Of a stretch of DNA of 64,000 nucleotides, positions 16,838 to 25,186 are shown in pieces. A program made the translations under genes and the position numbers. This stretch comes from Afipia felis ATCC 53690. Lineage in GTDB: Bacteria; Pseudomonadota; Alphaproteobacteria; Rhizobiales; Xanthobacteraceae. Each line of letters starts with the position of its first letter. Within the stretch, counting starts at the first letter, position 1. The stretch lies in NCBI RefSeq assembly GCF_000314735.2, contig NZ_KB375270.1, forward strand, positions 372,001 to 436,000, in the 5' to 3' direction. The notes under the pieces are model-generated. The model did not search any database. It saw only the letters and a program-made list of their open reading frames with translations, and was not told the DNA's origin.

Positions 16838-17698
16838 ATGGTCTCGTCGCGGTCGTTTTTGCGGACTTTTTGCGTGCTCGGCACTGTTGTGGCGTCGGGT
16901 TCGTTCGCGCATGCGCAGACGGCTGCCGGGGTGCCGTTCATGGCGCATGAGGCGGTTTACGACCTGAGCCTTGCGAAGGCGCGGGGTAACGCCGCGGTCA
17001 ATTCCGCGAACGGGCGCATCGTCTACAAATTCGGCGGCAATGCCTGCGACGGCTATTCGACCGACTTCCGGCAGGTGTCGCGGATTGAATCGGGTGAAGA
17101 CAGGACCACGACGAGCGACCTACGTTCGACCAACTGGGAGGATGCGAAGGGCAAAAGCTATCGCTTCAAGGTCGCGAGCCAGACCAACGACGCCGAGCCG
17201 TCCTATGTGGACGGCATGGCCGAGCGTGGGCCGGATGGCACCATCACCGTGAAGCTGAAGCAGCCGTCGGCGAAAACCTTCACGCTCGACAAGGACATCG
17301 TATTCCCGACCGAGCAGACCCGCCGTATCATCGAAGCCGCGAAGGACGGCAAGCGCATTCTCGAACTCGGCGTCTATGACGGCTCCGACAATGGCGAGAA
17401 GGTCTACAATACGTTCGTGGTGATCGGACAGCCGATCGCGGGAAACCGCGCCTCCGCATCGCCCGACGTCGCCAGCAAGAGCGATCAGTTGAAACATCAG
17501 ACCCGCTGGCCGGTGACTGTGAGCTATTATGATCGTGGCGCCAAGCCGGACAAGGGCGAGCAGACGCCGCTCTACACGATGTCGTTCGAACTGTATGAGG
17601 ATGGCGTCTCGCGCGCGCTGGTGCTCGACTACAATGATTTCGTCGTCAACGGGACAATGGACAAGTTCGAGGTCGGCGACAACAAGCCGTGTAAATAG
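16838..17698 (+). CDS. eipB: Cell envelope integrity protein EipB (DUF1849)
   Basis: Periplasmic beta-spiral protein of the DUF1849/EipB family, which in Brucella and related Alphaproteobacteria maintains envelope integrity and works with TPR proteins. The 286 residues have a signal peptide ending at about FAHA-QTA, the opening ...FMAHEAVYDLSLA, a cysteine in GGNACDGYS and a second in the last residues (DNKPCK), the pair known to form a disulfide in this family. The ATG at 16838 follows AAGGAGAGA; the frame is open back into element B but that part is not signal-peptide-like. It converges on dinB with only 6 bp between stop codons. Confidence 0.88.
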   Translation: MVSSRSFLRTFCVLGTVVASGSFAHAQTAAGVPFMAHEAVYDLSLAKARGNAAVNSANGRIVYKFGGNACDGYSTDFRQVSRIESGEDRTTTSDLRSTNWEDAKGKSYRFKVASQTNDAEPSYVDGMAERGPDGTITVKLKQPSAKTFTLDKDIVFPTEQTRRIIEAAKDGKRILELGVYDGSDNGEKVYNTFVVIGQPIAGNRASASPDVASKSDQLKHQTRWPVTVSYYDRGAKPDKGEQTPLYTMSFELYEDGVSRALVLDYNDFVVNGTMDKFEVGDNKPCK

Positions 17699-17704
17699 GC
17701 AGCG

Positions 17705-19009
17705 TCACGGGTCCTTTCGCCGCAGGGACGAAGGGCTCGCGGGTTTCGGCGTATAGGCGATGCCGCGCACCACAGCGTTGTCGCCGAAGCGTTTGCGCAC
17801 TTCGTCCATGGCGCGCTCGGCATGCGCGGAACGGCGGTTGAGCATGTCCTCTTCGTCGCTTCCGTTCGCGGGCTGCAGCGCGCTGACGCCGACGCCGATC
17901 AGCCGGAAGGCGGTGCCATCGGTTTCGCGTGCCAGCATTTCGCGTGCGATCGCGAATATCCGGTTGGCGAGCTGGGTCGGTGTGATGATCGACTGCGAGC
18001 GGGTGCGCTGGCGGAAATCAGCGGTTTTCAGTTTCAGGGTAACTGTCGAACCCGCGACAGTGCTGTTTTTCAGGCGTCGTGACACCTTTTCGCTAAGATC
18101 CCACAGGATACGCTCCAGCGTCGCGAAGTCGCGCAGATCGCTCTCGAAGGTGGTCTCGCTGGAAATCACCTTCGCTCCGCGGTCGGGCACCACCTTGCGG
18201 TCGTCGACGCCGCGCGCGAGTCGCCACAGCCTGCGGCCTTCCGCGCCGAATAAACGCATGAGTTCGATTTCATCCGCGCGCTGCAGCTCTCCGATCAGGC
18301 GGAAGCCGTGATCGCGTAGCTTGTCCTGCATCGCAGGGCCGACGCCGTAGATAAAGCCGACAGGTTTCTCCGCCATCAGTGTCCGTGCGTCGTCCTGATC
18401 GAGCACTGCAAAGCCGCGCGGTTTGTCGAGATCGGAAGCGATCTTGGCGAGGAACTTGTTGGCCGACAGCCCCACGGAAACGGTGATGCCGATGTCTCGC
18501 TCGACCTGCGCGGCGAAGCGCGCGAGAACCTTCGCCGGGATCATGCCGTGCAGGCGCTCGGTGCCTGACAGATCGAGGAACGCTTCGTCGATCGACAGTG
18601 GTTCGACGAGGGGTGTCAGCGCAAGCATCGCCTGCCGCACATCGCGGCCGACCTGAACGTAGCGCGCCATGTCGGGACGGATGACGACGGCGTCGGGACA
18701 CAGGTCGAGTGCCTTGTACATCGGCATGGCCGAGCGCACGCCGTAGGTGCGCGCGATGTAGCAGGCGGCCGCGACGACGCCACGCTTGCCGCCGCCAATA
18801 ATGACGGGTTTGTCTGCGATCTCGGGCCGGTCGCGTTTGGTGACGGTGGCGTAGAAGGCGTCGCAGTCGATATGGGCGAGGCTGAGATGCGGAAGCGCGC
18901 GGTGCCGCAACAGACGCGGAGAGCCGCAAGCGGCGCAGCGCTTGGCCTGTGGGGCTGCGTCGGTCAGGCAGTCCCGGCAGAAACCGGGAGGGGGAGAGGG
19001 CTCATCCAT
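17705..19009 (-). CDS. dinB: DNA polymerase IV (DinB) with N-terminal zinc-ribbon-like extension
   Basis: Y-family translesion polymerase. Catalytic motifs are HIDCDAFYATV and LSIDEAFLDLSG (metal-binding Asp and Glu), with the helix-hairpin-helix region YGVGPAMQDKL and a C-terminal little-finger domain. Length is 434, longer than the roughly 350 of E. coli DinB; the first 35 residues carry CRDC (11-14) and CAAC (25-28), a four-cysteine knuckle that should bind zinc. The tail has a short basic C-terminus but no clear beta-clamp motif. The start codon lies 15 bp inside the right copy of element B, so its promoter is in the repeats or further up, beyond DUF3572. Confidence 0.93.
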   Translation of the reverse strand: MDEPSPPPGFCRDCLTDAAPQAKRCAACGSPRLLRHRALPHLSLAHIDCDAFYATVTKRDRPEIADKPVIIGGGKRGVVAAACYIARTYGVRSAMPMYKALDLCPDAVVIRPDMARYVQVGRDVRQAMLALTPLVEPLSIDEAFLDLSGTERLHGMIPAKVLARFAAQVERDIGITVSVGLSANKFLAKIASDLDKPRGFAVLDQDDARTLMAEKPVGFIYGVGPAMQDKLRDHGFRLIGELQRADEIELMRLFGAEGRRLWRLARGVDDRKVVPDRGAKVISSETTFESDLRDFATLERILWDLSEKVSRRLKNSTVAGSTVTLKLKTADFRQRTRSQSIITPTQLANRIFAIAREMLARETDGTAFRLIGVGVSALQPANGSDEEDMLNRRSAHAERAMDEVRKRFGDNAVVRGIAYTPKPASPSSLRRKDP

Positions 19010-19024
19010 CGGGCGGCGCCAGTT

Positions 19025-19100
19025 CTAGTGTCCCGAATCCGAAGTTCGCCTCATCAGGCAGCACCTTCCGCAGCGAACTTCGGATTCGAAAGGACACTAG
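19025..19100 (-). repeat. Palindromic element B (right, inverted copy)
   Basis: A 76-bp palindrome with CTAG at both ends, the inverted counterpart of 16745-16820 (about 91 % identical). It lies in the 5' region of dinB and, with a 13-bp spacer (19101-19113) and element A, forms the right 167-bp unit. Confidence 0.9.
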
Positions 19101-19113
19101 TAAATTTATAATT

Positions 19114-19191
19114 CTAGTGTGGTTCAGGTTCAGAAGTTCGCTTGAAGAACTCGCGGTAAAAATGAAGCGAATTTCTGAACCACCACACTAG
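19114..19191 (-). repeat. Palindromic element A (right, inverted copy)
   Basis: A 78-bp palindrome with CTAG at both ends, the inverted counterpart of 16654-16731 (4 differences in 78). Its outer CTAG overlaps the end of the DUF3572 gene, whose TAG stop is the reverse complement of CTA at 19188-19190. Confidence 0.9.
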
Positions 19192-19484
19192 TCATGAATG
19201 CCCCCGCCCAGCGCGTCGCGCGCGGCGGCGATGGTTGGCGGGGGAAACTGCGAGAAATCCGAGAATGCCTTCACCGTTTCGTCGTCCCGCACGATGAAAT
19301 CCAGCACCCCGGCCAGGAAGCGGGGGGCGGACGCCGAGGCACGCAGCGTCTCGGGACCAATACCGCTCTCAGAGAGGAATTGCCCTAATCGTTCGGGGTC
19401 CCCGGCGAGGAAAGCGAGCGCGCGAATCGCCACGATTTCAGCAACTTCCGCGGGACTCCGGCTGGACTTTCCGGCCATTCTCAT
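19188..19484 (-). CDS. DUF3572 family protein
   Basis: A 98-residue, all-helical protein of the DUF3572 family, found in Alphaproteobacteria, without a known function. Recognisable are EIVAIRALAFLAGDPERLGQFL and FLAGVLDFIVRDDETV. The ATG at 19484 follows GGAAAGG. The gene is divergent from divK, a conserved rhizobial arrangement. The stop codon is contributed by the terminal CTAG of repeat element A, so the last residues may differ from relatives without the insertion. Confidence 0.85.
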   Translation of the reverse strand: MRMAGKSSRSPAEVAEIVAIRALAFLAGDPERLGQFLSESGIGPETLRASASAPRFLAGVLDFIVRDDETVKAFSDFSQFPPPTIAAARDALGGGIHD

Positions 19485-19605
19485 TTGCCTTTCCGTAACT
19501 TATCGCTTCTATTTTGAGGGCATCATGCCCGAGTCATTCCGGCGTGGCGACGCCTAATCGTAATGTGGCGGCGGAATTGACGTCGAGCGACAGTGGAGAA
19601 GTGGG

Positions 19606-19971
19606 GTGGCCAAAACCGTCCTGATCGTGGAGGACAACGAGCTCAACATGAAGCTCTTCCGCGATCTGTTGGAGGCCCATGGGTATCAGACGGTCGGCAC
19701 CAGCAACGGCCGCGAGGCCCTGAGGCTGGCGCGCGAGCATCGCCCCGATCTTATTTTGATGGATATCCAGTTGCCTGAGGTGTCCGGCCTCGAAGTTACG
19801 CGATGGATCAAGGACGACGCCGAATTGCGGGCGACGCCTGTGGTCGCCGTGACCGCCTTCGCCATGAAAGGCGACGAGGAGCGCATCCGCGAGGGCGGTT
19901 GCGAAGCATATTTGTCCAAGCCGATTTCGGTCGGAAAATTTATTGAAACGGTCCGGCGGTTCGTCGGCTAA
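19606..19971 (+). CDS. divK: Single-domain response regulator DivK
   Basis: A 121-residue receiver domain with acidic pocket VEDNE and phospho-acceptor Asp53 in [10 protein letters not shown], plus the conserved Thr in [11 protein letters not shown] and Lys in YLSKPI. In Caulobacter and rhizobia DivK relays between the kinases DivJ and PleC and controls the CckA-CtrA cell-cycle pathway. The start is GTG at 19606 after GTGGAGAAG. It precedes pleD by 10 bp, the conserved divK-pleD operon. Confidence 0.95.
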   Translation: MAKTVLIVEDNELNMKLFRDLLEAHGYQTVGTSNGREALRLAREHRPDLILMDIQLPEVSGLEVTRWIKDDAELRATPVVAVTAFAMKGDEERIREGGCEAYLSKPISVGKFIETVRRFVG

Positions 19972-19981
19972 GGGGATTTTG

Positions 19982-21355
19982 ATGTCCGCACGGGTTCTTG
20001 TCGTCGACGACGTGCCGGCAAACGTCAAACTGCTGGAAGCGCGGCTGTCGGCGGAATATTTTGACGTGGTCACCGCCAATTGCGGCGCGCAGGCGCTGGA
20101 GATTTGTCAGCGCGCGGAATGCGACATCATCCTGCTCGACGTGATGATGCCCGACATCGACGGTTTCGAGGTATGCCGGCGGCTGAAATCCGACCCGCGC
20201 ACGCACTTCATCCCGGTGGTAATGGTGACCGCGCTCGACAGTCCGTCGGATCGCGTGCGCGGCCTCGACGCGGGAGCCGACGATTTTCTCACAAAACCAG
20301 TCTCGGACGTGGTGTTGATCGCCCGCGTGCGCTCGCTGACGCGGCTGAAGATGATGACCGATGAGCTGCGCATGCGCGCCATCACCTCGCACGAAATCGG
20401 CCTGCAGGCGCCCGAGCGGGAAGCCGTGGCCGATACCGGCAAGGGCGGCAGGATTCTTCTGGTGGACGATCGCCCGTCATCCTACGAGCGGCTCGCGCCG
20501 GTGCTCGCCGAGGAGCATGCCGTCGATGTTGAGCCCAATCCTTCGGAAGCTTTATTCCACGCGGCCGAGAACAATTACGATCTGCTGATCGTTTCGCTCA
20601 ATCTCGAAGATTACGATGGTCTGCGGCTTTGCAGCCAGGTCCGCTCGCTGGAGCGCACGCGCAGCGTGCCGCTGCTCGCGCTTGCTGAAGCCGACAACCA
20701 CGTGCAGCTTCTGCGCGGGTTGGAAATCGGCGTGAACGATTATCTGCTCCGCCCGGTGGACAAGAACGAATTGCTGGCGCGGGCGCGCACCCAGATCCGC
20801 CGCCATCGCTACACGCACTACCTGCGTGACAGCGTGCAGAACTCGCTCGAGATGGCGATCACCGATCCGCTCACGGGCCTGCACAACCGCCGCTATCTGG
20901 AAGGCCATGTCGGCACGCTCGCGGAGCAGGCCGCCTCACGCGGCAAGCCGCTCGCACTGATGATTCTGGATATCGATTATTTCAAGTCGATCAACGACAC
21001 CTACGGTCATGACGCTGGCGACGACGTGCTGCGCGAATTCGCTACCCGTATCCGCAAGTCGATTCGCGGCATCGATCTCGCTGCGCGTTACGGCGGCGAG
21101 GAATTCGTCATCGTGATGCCGGAAACCGATCTGCATGTTGCGGGCATCATCGCCGAACGGCTGCGACGGTCGATCGCAAACGAGCGGTTTTCAATCGAGA
21201 AGGGATTGAAGCAGATCGAAGTGACGATCTCGGTCGGAATCTCGACGCTGGAAACCAAGAACGAGCCGGTTGCCGACGTTATCAAGCGCGCCGATCAGGC
21301 GCTGTATCGCGCCAAGCATGACGGCCGCAATCGCGTCGTCTCCGCGGCGGCATAG
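19982..21355 (+). CDS. pleD: Diguanylate cyclase response regulator PleD
   Basis: Makes cyclic-di-GMP from two GTP upon phosphorylation and controls polar development. The 457 residues are REC1 (phospho-acceptor Asp53 in LLDVMMPD), REC2 (about 155-275), in which the acceptor position reads VSLNLED and lacks a usable Asp, as in the adaptor domain of Caulobacter PleD, then a GGDEF domain with GGEEF at 371-375. The inhibitory I-site RGID at 362-365 lies five residues before it, so product inhibition is expected. The ATG at 19982 follows AAGGGG; the frame extends further up over the end of divK. Confidence 0.95.
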   Translation: MSARVLVVDDVPANVKLLEARLSAEYFDVVTANCGAQALEICQRAECDIILLDVMMPDIDGFEVCRRLKSDPRTHFIPVVMVTALDSPSDRVRGLDAGADDFLTKPVSDVVLIARVRSLTRLKMMTDELRMRAITSHEIGLQAPEREAVADTGKGGRILLVDDRPSSYERLAPVLAEEHAVDVEPNPSEALFHAAENNYDLLIVSLNLEDYDGLRLCSQVRSLERTRSVPLLALAEADNHVQLLRGLEIGVNDYLLRPVDKNELLARARTQIRRHRYTHYLRDSVQNSLEMAITDPLTGLHNRRYLEGHVGTLAEQAASRGKPLALMILDIDYFKSINDTYGHDAGDDVLREFATRIRKSIRGIDLAARYGGEEFVIVMPETDLHVAGIIAERLRRSIANERFSIEKGLKQIEVTISVGISTLETKNEPVADVIKRADQALYRAKHDGRNRVVSAAA

Positions 21356-21396
21356 GGCAACTGGCGATGCGCCGGCGCGGCAGCTAAGATCGCGCC

Positions 21397-22701
21397 ATGA
21401 CAGTGACGGACATCGCATCGCGAACCTACAATCACGGCTGGCGGCTCGATCCGATCGTGCGCAGCCTGCTCGATACCGACTTCTACAAATTCCTGATGCT
21501 GCAGATGATCCGGAAACTGTATCCGGACGAGAGCGTCACCTTCTCGGTCATCAACCGGACCCGCCGCGTGCGGCTCGGCGATATCATCGACGAGAAGGAG
21601 TTGCGCGCCCAACTCGATCATGCGCGCAGTGTGCGCTTTTCTAAGAAGGAACTGATCTGGCTTGCCGGTAACACCTTCTACGGCAAGACCCAGATGTTCA
21701 CGCCGGATTTCATAGGCTGGCTTGAGACCTTCCGGCTTCCGGACTACGAACTGCGCGCGGTGGATGGTCAGTACGAATTGCACTTCCACGGGTCGTGGAC
21801 CCATACCACGATGTGGGAAATTCCTGCGCTCGCCATCATTAACGAGTTGCGCTCGCGTCAGGCGGTGAAGGGGCAGGGCCGCTTCGTGCTCGACGTGCTC
21901 TATGCGCGCGCCAAGGCAAAGCTGTGGACGAAGGTAGAGCGGCTGAAGAAGCTCGAAGGACTGCGTCTGTCCGATTTCGGCACCCGGCGTCGTCACGGCT
22001 TCCTGTGGCAGCGCTGGTGTGTGGAAGCGCTCAAGGAAGGGCTTGGTCCTGCTTTCACCGGCACCTCCAACGTGCTGCTGGCGATGGACAACGATCTCGA
22101 AGCTATCGGCACCAACGCCCACGAACTGCCGATGGTCGCGGCTGCTCTCGCCAACAGCGATGAGGAACTGCGCCGCGCGCCGTACCTCATTCTCGACCAA
22201 TGGCGGCACGCCTATGACGGCAACCTTTTGATCGCGCTCCCCGATACGTTCGGCACCGCAGCGTTCCTGCGCGATGCGCCGGACTGGGTGGCCGACTGGA
22301 CCGGCTTCCGGCCCGACAGCGCGCCGCCGATTCCGGCGGGCGAGGACATCATCCGGTGGTGGAAGGACAAGGGCCGCGATCCGAGGGAAAAGCTTCTGAT
22401 CTTCTCCGACGGCATGGATGTCGATTCGATCGAGCAGACGCACCGGCATTTCGCCGGGCGCGTGCGTACCAGCTTCGGCTGGGGCACCAACCTCACCAAC
22501 GATTTTGTCGGCTGTTCGCCCGATGGCACCGCCAACCTCGATCCGATCTCGCTGGTCTGTAAGGTGACCTCGGTCAACGGCCGGCCGGCGGTGAAGCTCT
22601 CCGACAATCCGGAAAAGGCGACAGGCAGTCCGGACGAAATCGCCCGCTATCTGCGTGTTTTCGGCGAGGCCGGGCGCGTGCGCGCGGCGGTGCGTGTGTA
22701 G
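21397..22701 (+). CDS. pncB: Nicotinate phosphoribosyltransferase
   Basis: Converts nicotinate and PRPP, with ATP, to nicotinate mononucleotide in NAD salvage. The 434 residues match Pnc[14 protein letters not shown] near the start, RRRHGFLWQ, the segment [16 protein letters not shown], and [11 protein letters not shown] near the phosphate-binding end, followed by [10 protein letters not shown]. It begins 41 bp after pleD on the same strand and has its own termination region shared with rpmG. Confidence 0.95.
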   Translation: MTVTDIASRTYNHGWRLDPIVRSLLDTDFYKFLMLQMIRKLYPDESVTFSVINRTRRVRLGDIIDEKELRAQLDHARSVRFSKKELIWLAGNTFYGKTQMFTPDFIGWLETFRLPDYELRAVDGQYELHFHGSWTHTTMWEIPALAIINELRSRQAVKGQGRFVLDVLYARAKAKLWTKVERLKKLEGLRLSDFGTRRRHGFLWQRWCVEALKEGLGPAFTGTSNVLLAMDNDLEAIGTNAHELPMVAAALANSDEELRRAPYLILDQWRHAYDGNLLIALPDTFGTAAFLRDAPDWVADWTGFRPDSAPPIPAGEDIIRWWKDKGRDPREKLLIFSDGMDVDSIEQTHRHFAGRVRTSFGWGTNLTNDFVGCSPDGTANLDPISLVCKVTSVNGRPAVKLSDNPEKATGSPDEIARYLRVFGEAGRVRAAVRV

Positions 22702-22706
22702 AGGTC

Positions 22707-22735
22707 AACAAAAAACGGAGCCCGAAAGGCTCCGT
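22707..22735 (-). terminator. Rho-independent terminator of rpmG
   Basis: An 8-bp GC-rich stem (22715-22722 with 22728-22735) and a 5-base loop. On the minus strand the stem is followed by six T, which fits rpmG termination; on the plus strand there is only a short T content, so pncB may be stopped less efficiently. Confidence 0.75.
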
Positions 22736-22766
22736 CATCGTCATTCAGCCGTGCGGTAGGGCAGGC

Positions 22767-22934
22767 TTACTTGATCTTGGCTTCGCGGAATTCGACGTGC
22801 TTCTTCGCGACCGGGTCGTACTTCTTCTTGACCAGCTTGTCGGTCATGGTGCGCGAATTCTTCTTGGCGACGTAATAGAAGCCGGTATCCGCGCTGGAGA
22901 CGAGCTTGACCTTGATCGTGACCGCTTTGGCCAT
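22767..22934 (-). CDS. rpmG: 50S ribosomal protein L33
   Basis: A 55-residue protein starting [20 protein letters not shown] and ending in the basic segment [18 protein letters not shown], the standard alphaproteobacterial L33. It lacks the cysteine pairs of the zinc-binding L33 paralogue, so it is the zinc-independent form. The ATG is at 22934; residues further up the frame are not part of the protein. It is a single gene with its own terminator. Confidence 0.97.
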   Translation of the reverse strand: MAKAVTIKVKLVSSADTGFYYVAKKNSRTMTDKLVKKKYDPVAKKHVEFREAKIK

Positions 22935-23110
22935 GTTCGAAAACCTCGATGTCTGGAATCTGAAGCGGGCCGGACGAGGCCGACCCGCGTTTGGCCGCAA
23001 ACTATCCTCGAATGTCCCAAAGTCAAGGATTTCGGCCGTTCAAGACCGCGATTTTCGTCGGTCTGGCCGGAAATAACACGATTTTCCGGGGATTTAGCAG
23101 GGATTCGGGC

Positions 23111-23911
23111 TCATCCCGGCCCGAATCCCGCCGGTGTGAATTCAAGGTCTAGTTCCCGCCATTCCTTGTACTTCTCGGCCGGCAGCATCGAATAGGGCTG
23201 ACAGGCTTCGAGCGCGTGAATCGCGGCTTTCATGATGAGCGGCCCTGTCGGCGTGGCCTTTGCCGCCATCAGCGCGGGCGTGGCCGCGAGCCTGCCGTTG
23301 CGCTTGAGCGCTACCCGCAGAACGATGTGGGCATCGTCCGTTGGCGAAACGCCCGCGGGCAGTTTCATGCATGACTTCAGATGCGCGCGGAAGGCGGCGA
23401 CGACGTCGGATTTCAGATCAGCGGCTTCCTTCTCGGGGGTGAAGCCGCCGGAGAGGAAAGGATCGCCGTATTGGCTCATCACGTCGGGTTGGACGACCGG
23501 CGCGCCGGTGATGACGGCTTGCGGCAGGGCAGGTGACTCGGGCGCAGGCGTTTGCGGTTCGGGGGTGGGCTTTGTTTCAGACTGTTCTACTTTTGGTTCG
23601 TCAATTTTCCGATCGTCGGCCTTTGGCTCGTCGAGCTTCGATTCGTCCGGTTTTGTTTCATCCGGTTTCGATTCTTCCGGCTTGGGCGTATCCAGGGACG
23701 GCAGCGACAGATCGCCTTGTTTTCCGGCAGGGACATCCTTGGGCGAAACGAGTTCGACATTGATTGCAGGTGGTGGCGCGGAGTCGAACAGTCTCACGCC
23801 CGAGCCGAATACGACCCAGGCCAGCAGCGCGATATGGGCAAGTATGGACGCCGCGCCGCCCAGGCGCCGCAGCCATTCCATTTCGAAGATATTGCGCCAA
23901 GCCCATGCCAT
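23111..23911 (-). CDS. TonB/TolA-like envelope protein
   Basis: A 266-residue protein with the layout of TonB- or TolA-family energy transducers: an N-terminal membrane anchor (about residues 18-40), a long charged linker made of imperfect short repeats such as KPDETKPDESK and LDEPKADD, a Pro-rich stretch, then a C-terminal folded domain (about 165-260) with VVAAFRAHLKSCMKLP and LRVALKRNGRLAATPAL. It probably spans the periplasm and links the inner membrane to the outer envelope. No exbBD or tolQR neighbours are present, so the partner is unknown. The start at 23911 gives a normal cytosolic tail. Confidence 0.8.
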   Translation of the reverse strand: MAWAWRNIFEMEWLRRLGGAASILAHIALLAWVVFGSGVRLFDSAPPPAINVELVSPKDVPAGKQGDLSLPSLDTPKPEESKPDETKPDESKLDEPKADDRKIDEPKVEQSETKPTPEPQTPAPESPALPQAVITGAPVVQPDVMSQYGDPFLSGGFTPEKEAADLKSDVVAAFRAHLKSCMKLPAGVSPTDDAHIVLRVALKRNGRLAATPALMAAKATPTGPLIMKAAIHALEACQPYSMLPAEKYKEWRELDLEFTPAGFGPG

Positions 23912-23969
23912 GCGGCCGACAACCTAGCGTCCGCACGGACGCGCCGCCATGGCTTTCACGGATGCTGTC

Positions 23970-24710
23970 TTACAGCGTGTCGCGCTGGAGCACGCCGTTG
24001 CGATAGTGGAAGAATGGCACCTCGGTTCGGTTGGTCAGCGGCCCCCTCGCGAGCCGGGCAGCCAGTTCATCCAGCACGATTTGGGTCATGGAATGGATAT
24101 CGGGATGCGGAGGTGCGCCGAGTTCGATCCAGAGCACCTCGACGAGTTCGGCATCGGCATGCACGACGCCGTTCACAGTGTGAGCGATCACGGAAATGTC
24201 GGCGGTGAAGAAGCGGGTGTCGAACCGGCGAACTCGCCCCGGAGGCGTAACGGCGCGCGCGATCAGATGGAGGTGCGAGGGATCCGGCAGCAGGCCGGCG
24301 TCTGCGAAAGGCCTCCATTCACCCGTGAGTGTCGCCGTCTGTGCGGGCGTGAGAAGATTGTGGGGCCTGCTGCCGAGGCACAGGCCGGTCTCCTCGCAGG
24401 CCTCGCGGATGGCGGCGGCGACAAGCGCACGGGCACGGGCAGGCGTCGTCTTTGGCCTGCCGGCGAGCAGCTTCGCTTCGAGACCTTCGGGAAGTTCGGC
24501 TGCAAGAGGAATACGGTGATCCGTCGCGTCGACGCTGCCGCCGGGGAAGACGAGCTTGTTCGGCATGAAGATGAGGTCGGCGCGCCGCCTGCCGAGCAGG
24601 ACTTTCGGAACGGGACCGTTGCGGTCGATCAGGATCAGCGTCGCGGAATCTCGCGGCTTCCGATAGGGATGATGGATTTCTTCCGCAGCGTATGTCGGTA
24701 GCGAGTTCAT
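23970..24710 (-). CDS. NUDIX hydrolase
   Basis: A 246-residue NUDIX-fold protein. The Nudix box is recognisable as GGSVDATD, then, after an inserted helix, REACEETGLCLG, which carries the metal-binding glutamates (REXXEE). NUDIX enzymes cleave nucleoside diphosphates linked to another moiety; the substrate cannot be told here. The ATG at 24710 is chosen because upstream residues are Arg-rich shadow of the DUF983 gene in another frame. It is 17 bp downstream of DUF983, the last gene of the topA-rnr-DUF983-NUDIX string. Confidence 0.88.
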   Translation of the reverse strand: MNSLPTYAAEEIHHPYRKPRDSATLILIDRNGPVPKVLLGRRRADLIFMPNKLVFPGGSVDATDHRIPLAAELPEGLEAKLLAGRPKTTPARARALVAAAIREACEETGLCLGSRPHNLLTPAQTATLTGEWRPFADAGLLPDPSHLHLIARAVTPPGRVRRFDTRFFTADISVIAHTVNGVVHADAELVEVLWIELGAPPHPDIHSMTQIVLDELAARLARGPLTNRTEVPFFHYRNGVLQRDTL

Positions 24711-24727
24711 CCGAAACGCACGAGCGT

Positions 24728-25186
24728 TCAGGCCGGACGATCCGACCCGCTTTCGGCTTCGCTCTCGCCGAAGCCGTGCATGCGCAGCGCCCATTGCAGG
24801 CCGACGACCGCGCCTTTCACTGGTTGCAGCAGCAGAAGTGAGGATACAAGCGTGAGCGGCAGATAGATCGCCAATTGCAGGATAACGGCTGGCGAATAGT
24901 TGGTCTCGACCCACAACATGATCGGCACCACGATATGTCCGACGATGACGATCACGAGATAGGCAGGAAGATCGTCGGCGCGGTGGTGGGTGAAGTCCTG
25001 CCCGCATTCGGAGCAGCAATCGGCTGTTCTCAGGAAGGCGCGAAATAGTTTGCCTTCGCCGCAATTCGGGCAGCGTCCGCGGCAACCGCGCAGCATGGCA
25101 TCCCAGAGGTTGCGCTTTTCGGGGGCGGCCACGGACGGCGTCCAATTCTTCGTCATGGGGGTCTGCACCGCTGCGCTATCCATCAT
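24728..25186 (-). CDS. DUF983 membrane protein with zinc ribbon
   Basis: A 152-residue DUF983 family protein. The N-terminus carries a zinc ribbon of CPNCGEGKLF and CSECGQDF, then two or three membrane segments (about 77-97 and 105-125). DUF983 proteins occur near RNase R and topoisomerase I genes in rhizobia; function unknown. The ATG overlaps the rnr stop by four bases (ATGA), implying translational coupling. Confidence 0.88.
   Translation of the reverse strand: MMDSAAVQTPMTKNWTPSVAAPEKRNLWDAMLRGCRGRCPNCGEGKLFRAFLRTADCCSECGQDFTHHRADDLPAYLVIVIVGHIVVPIMLWVETNYSPAVILQLAIYLPLTLVSSLLLLQPVKGAVVGLQWALRMHGFGESEAESGSDRPA

Noticed and set aside
16654..19191. An insertion sequence at the eipB/dinB locus
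   Set aside because: No transposase-like reading frame is present; the enclosed genes are housekeeping-type, so only non-autonomous repeats can be claimed.
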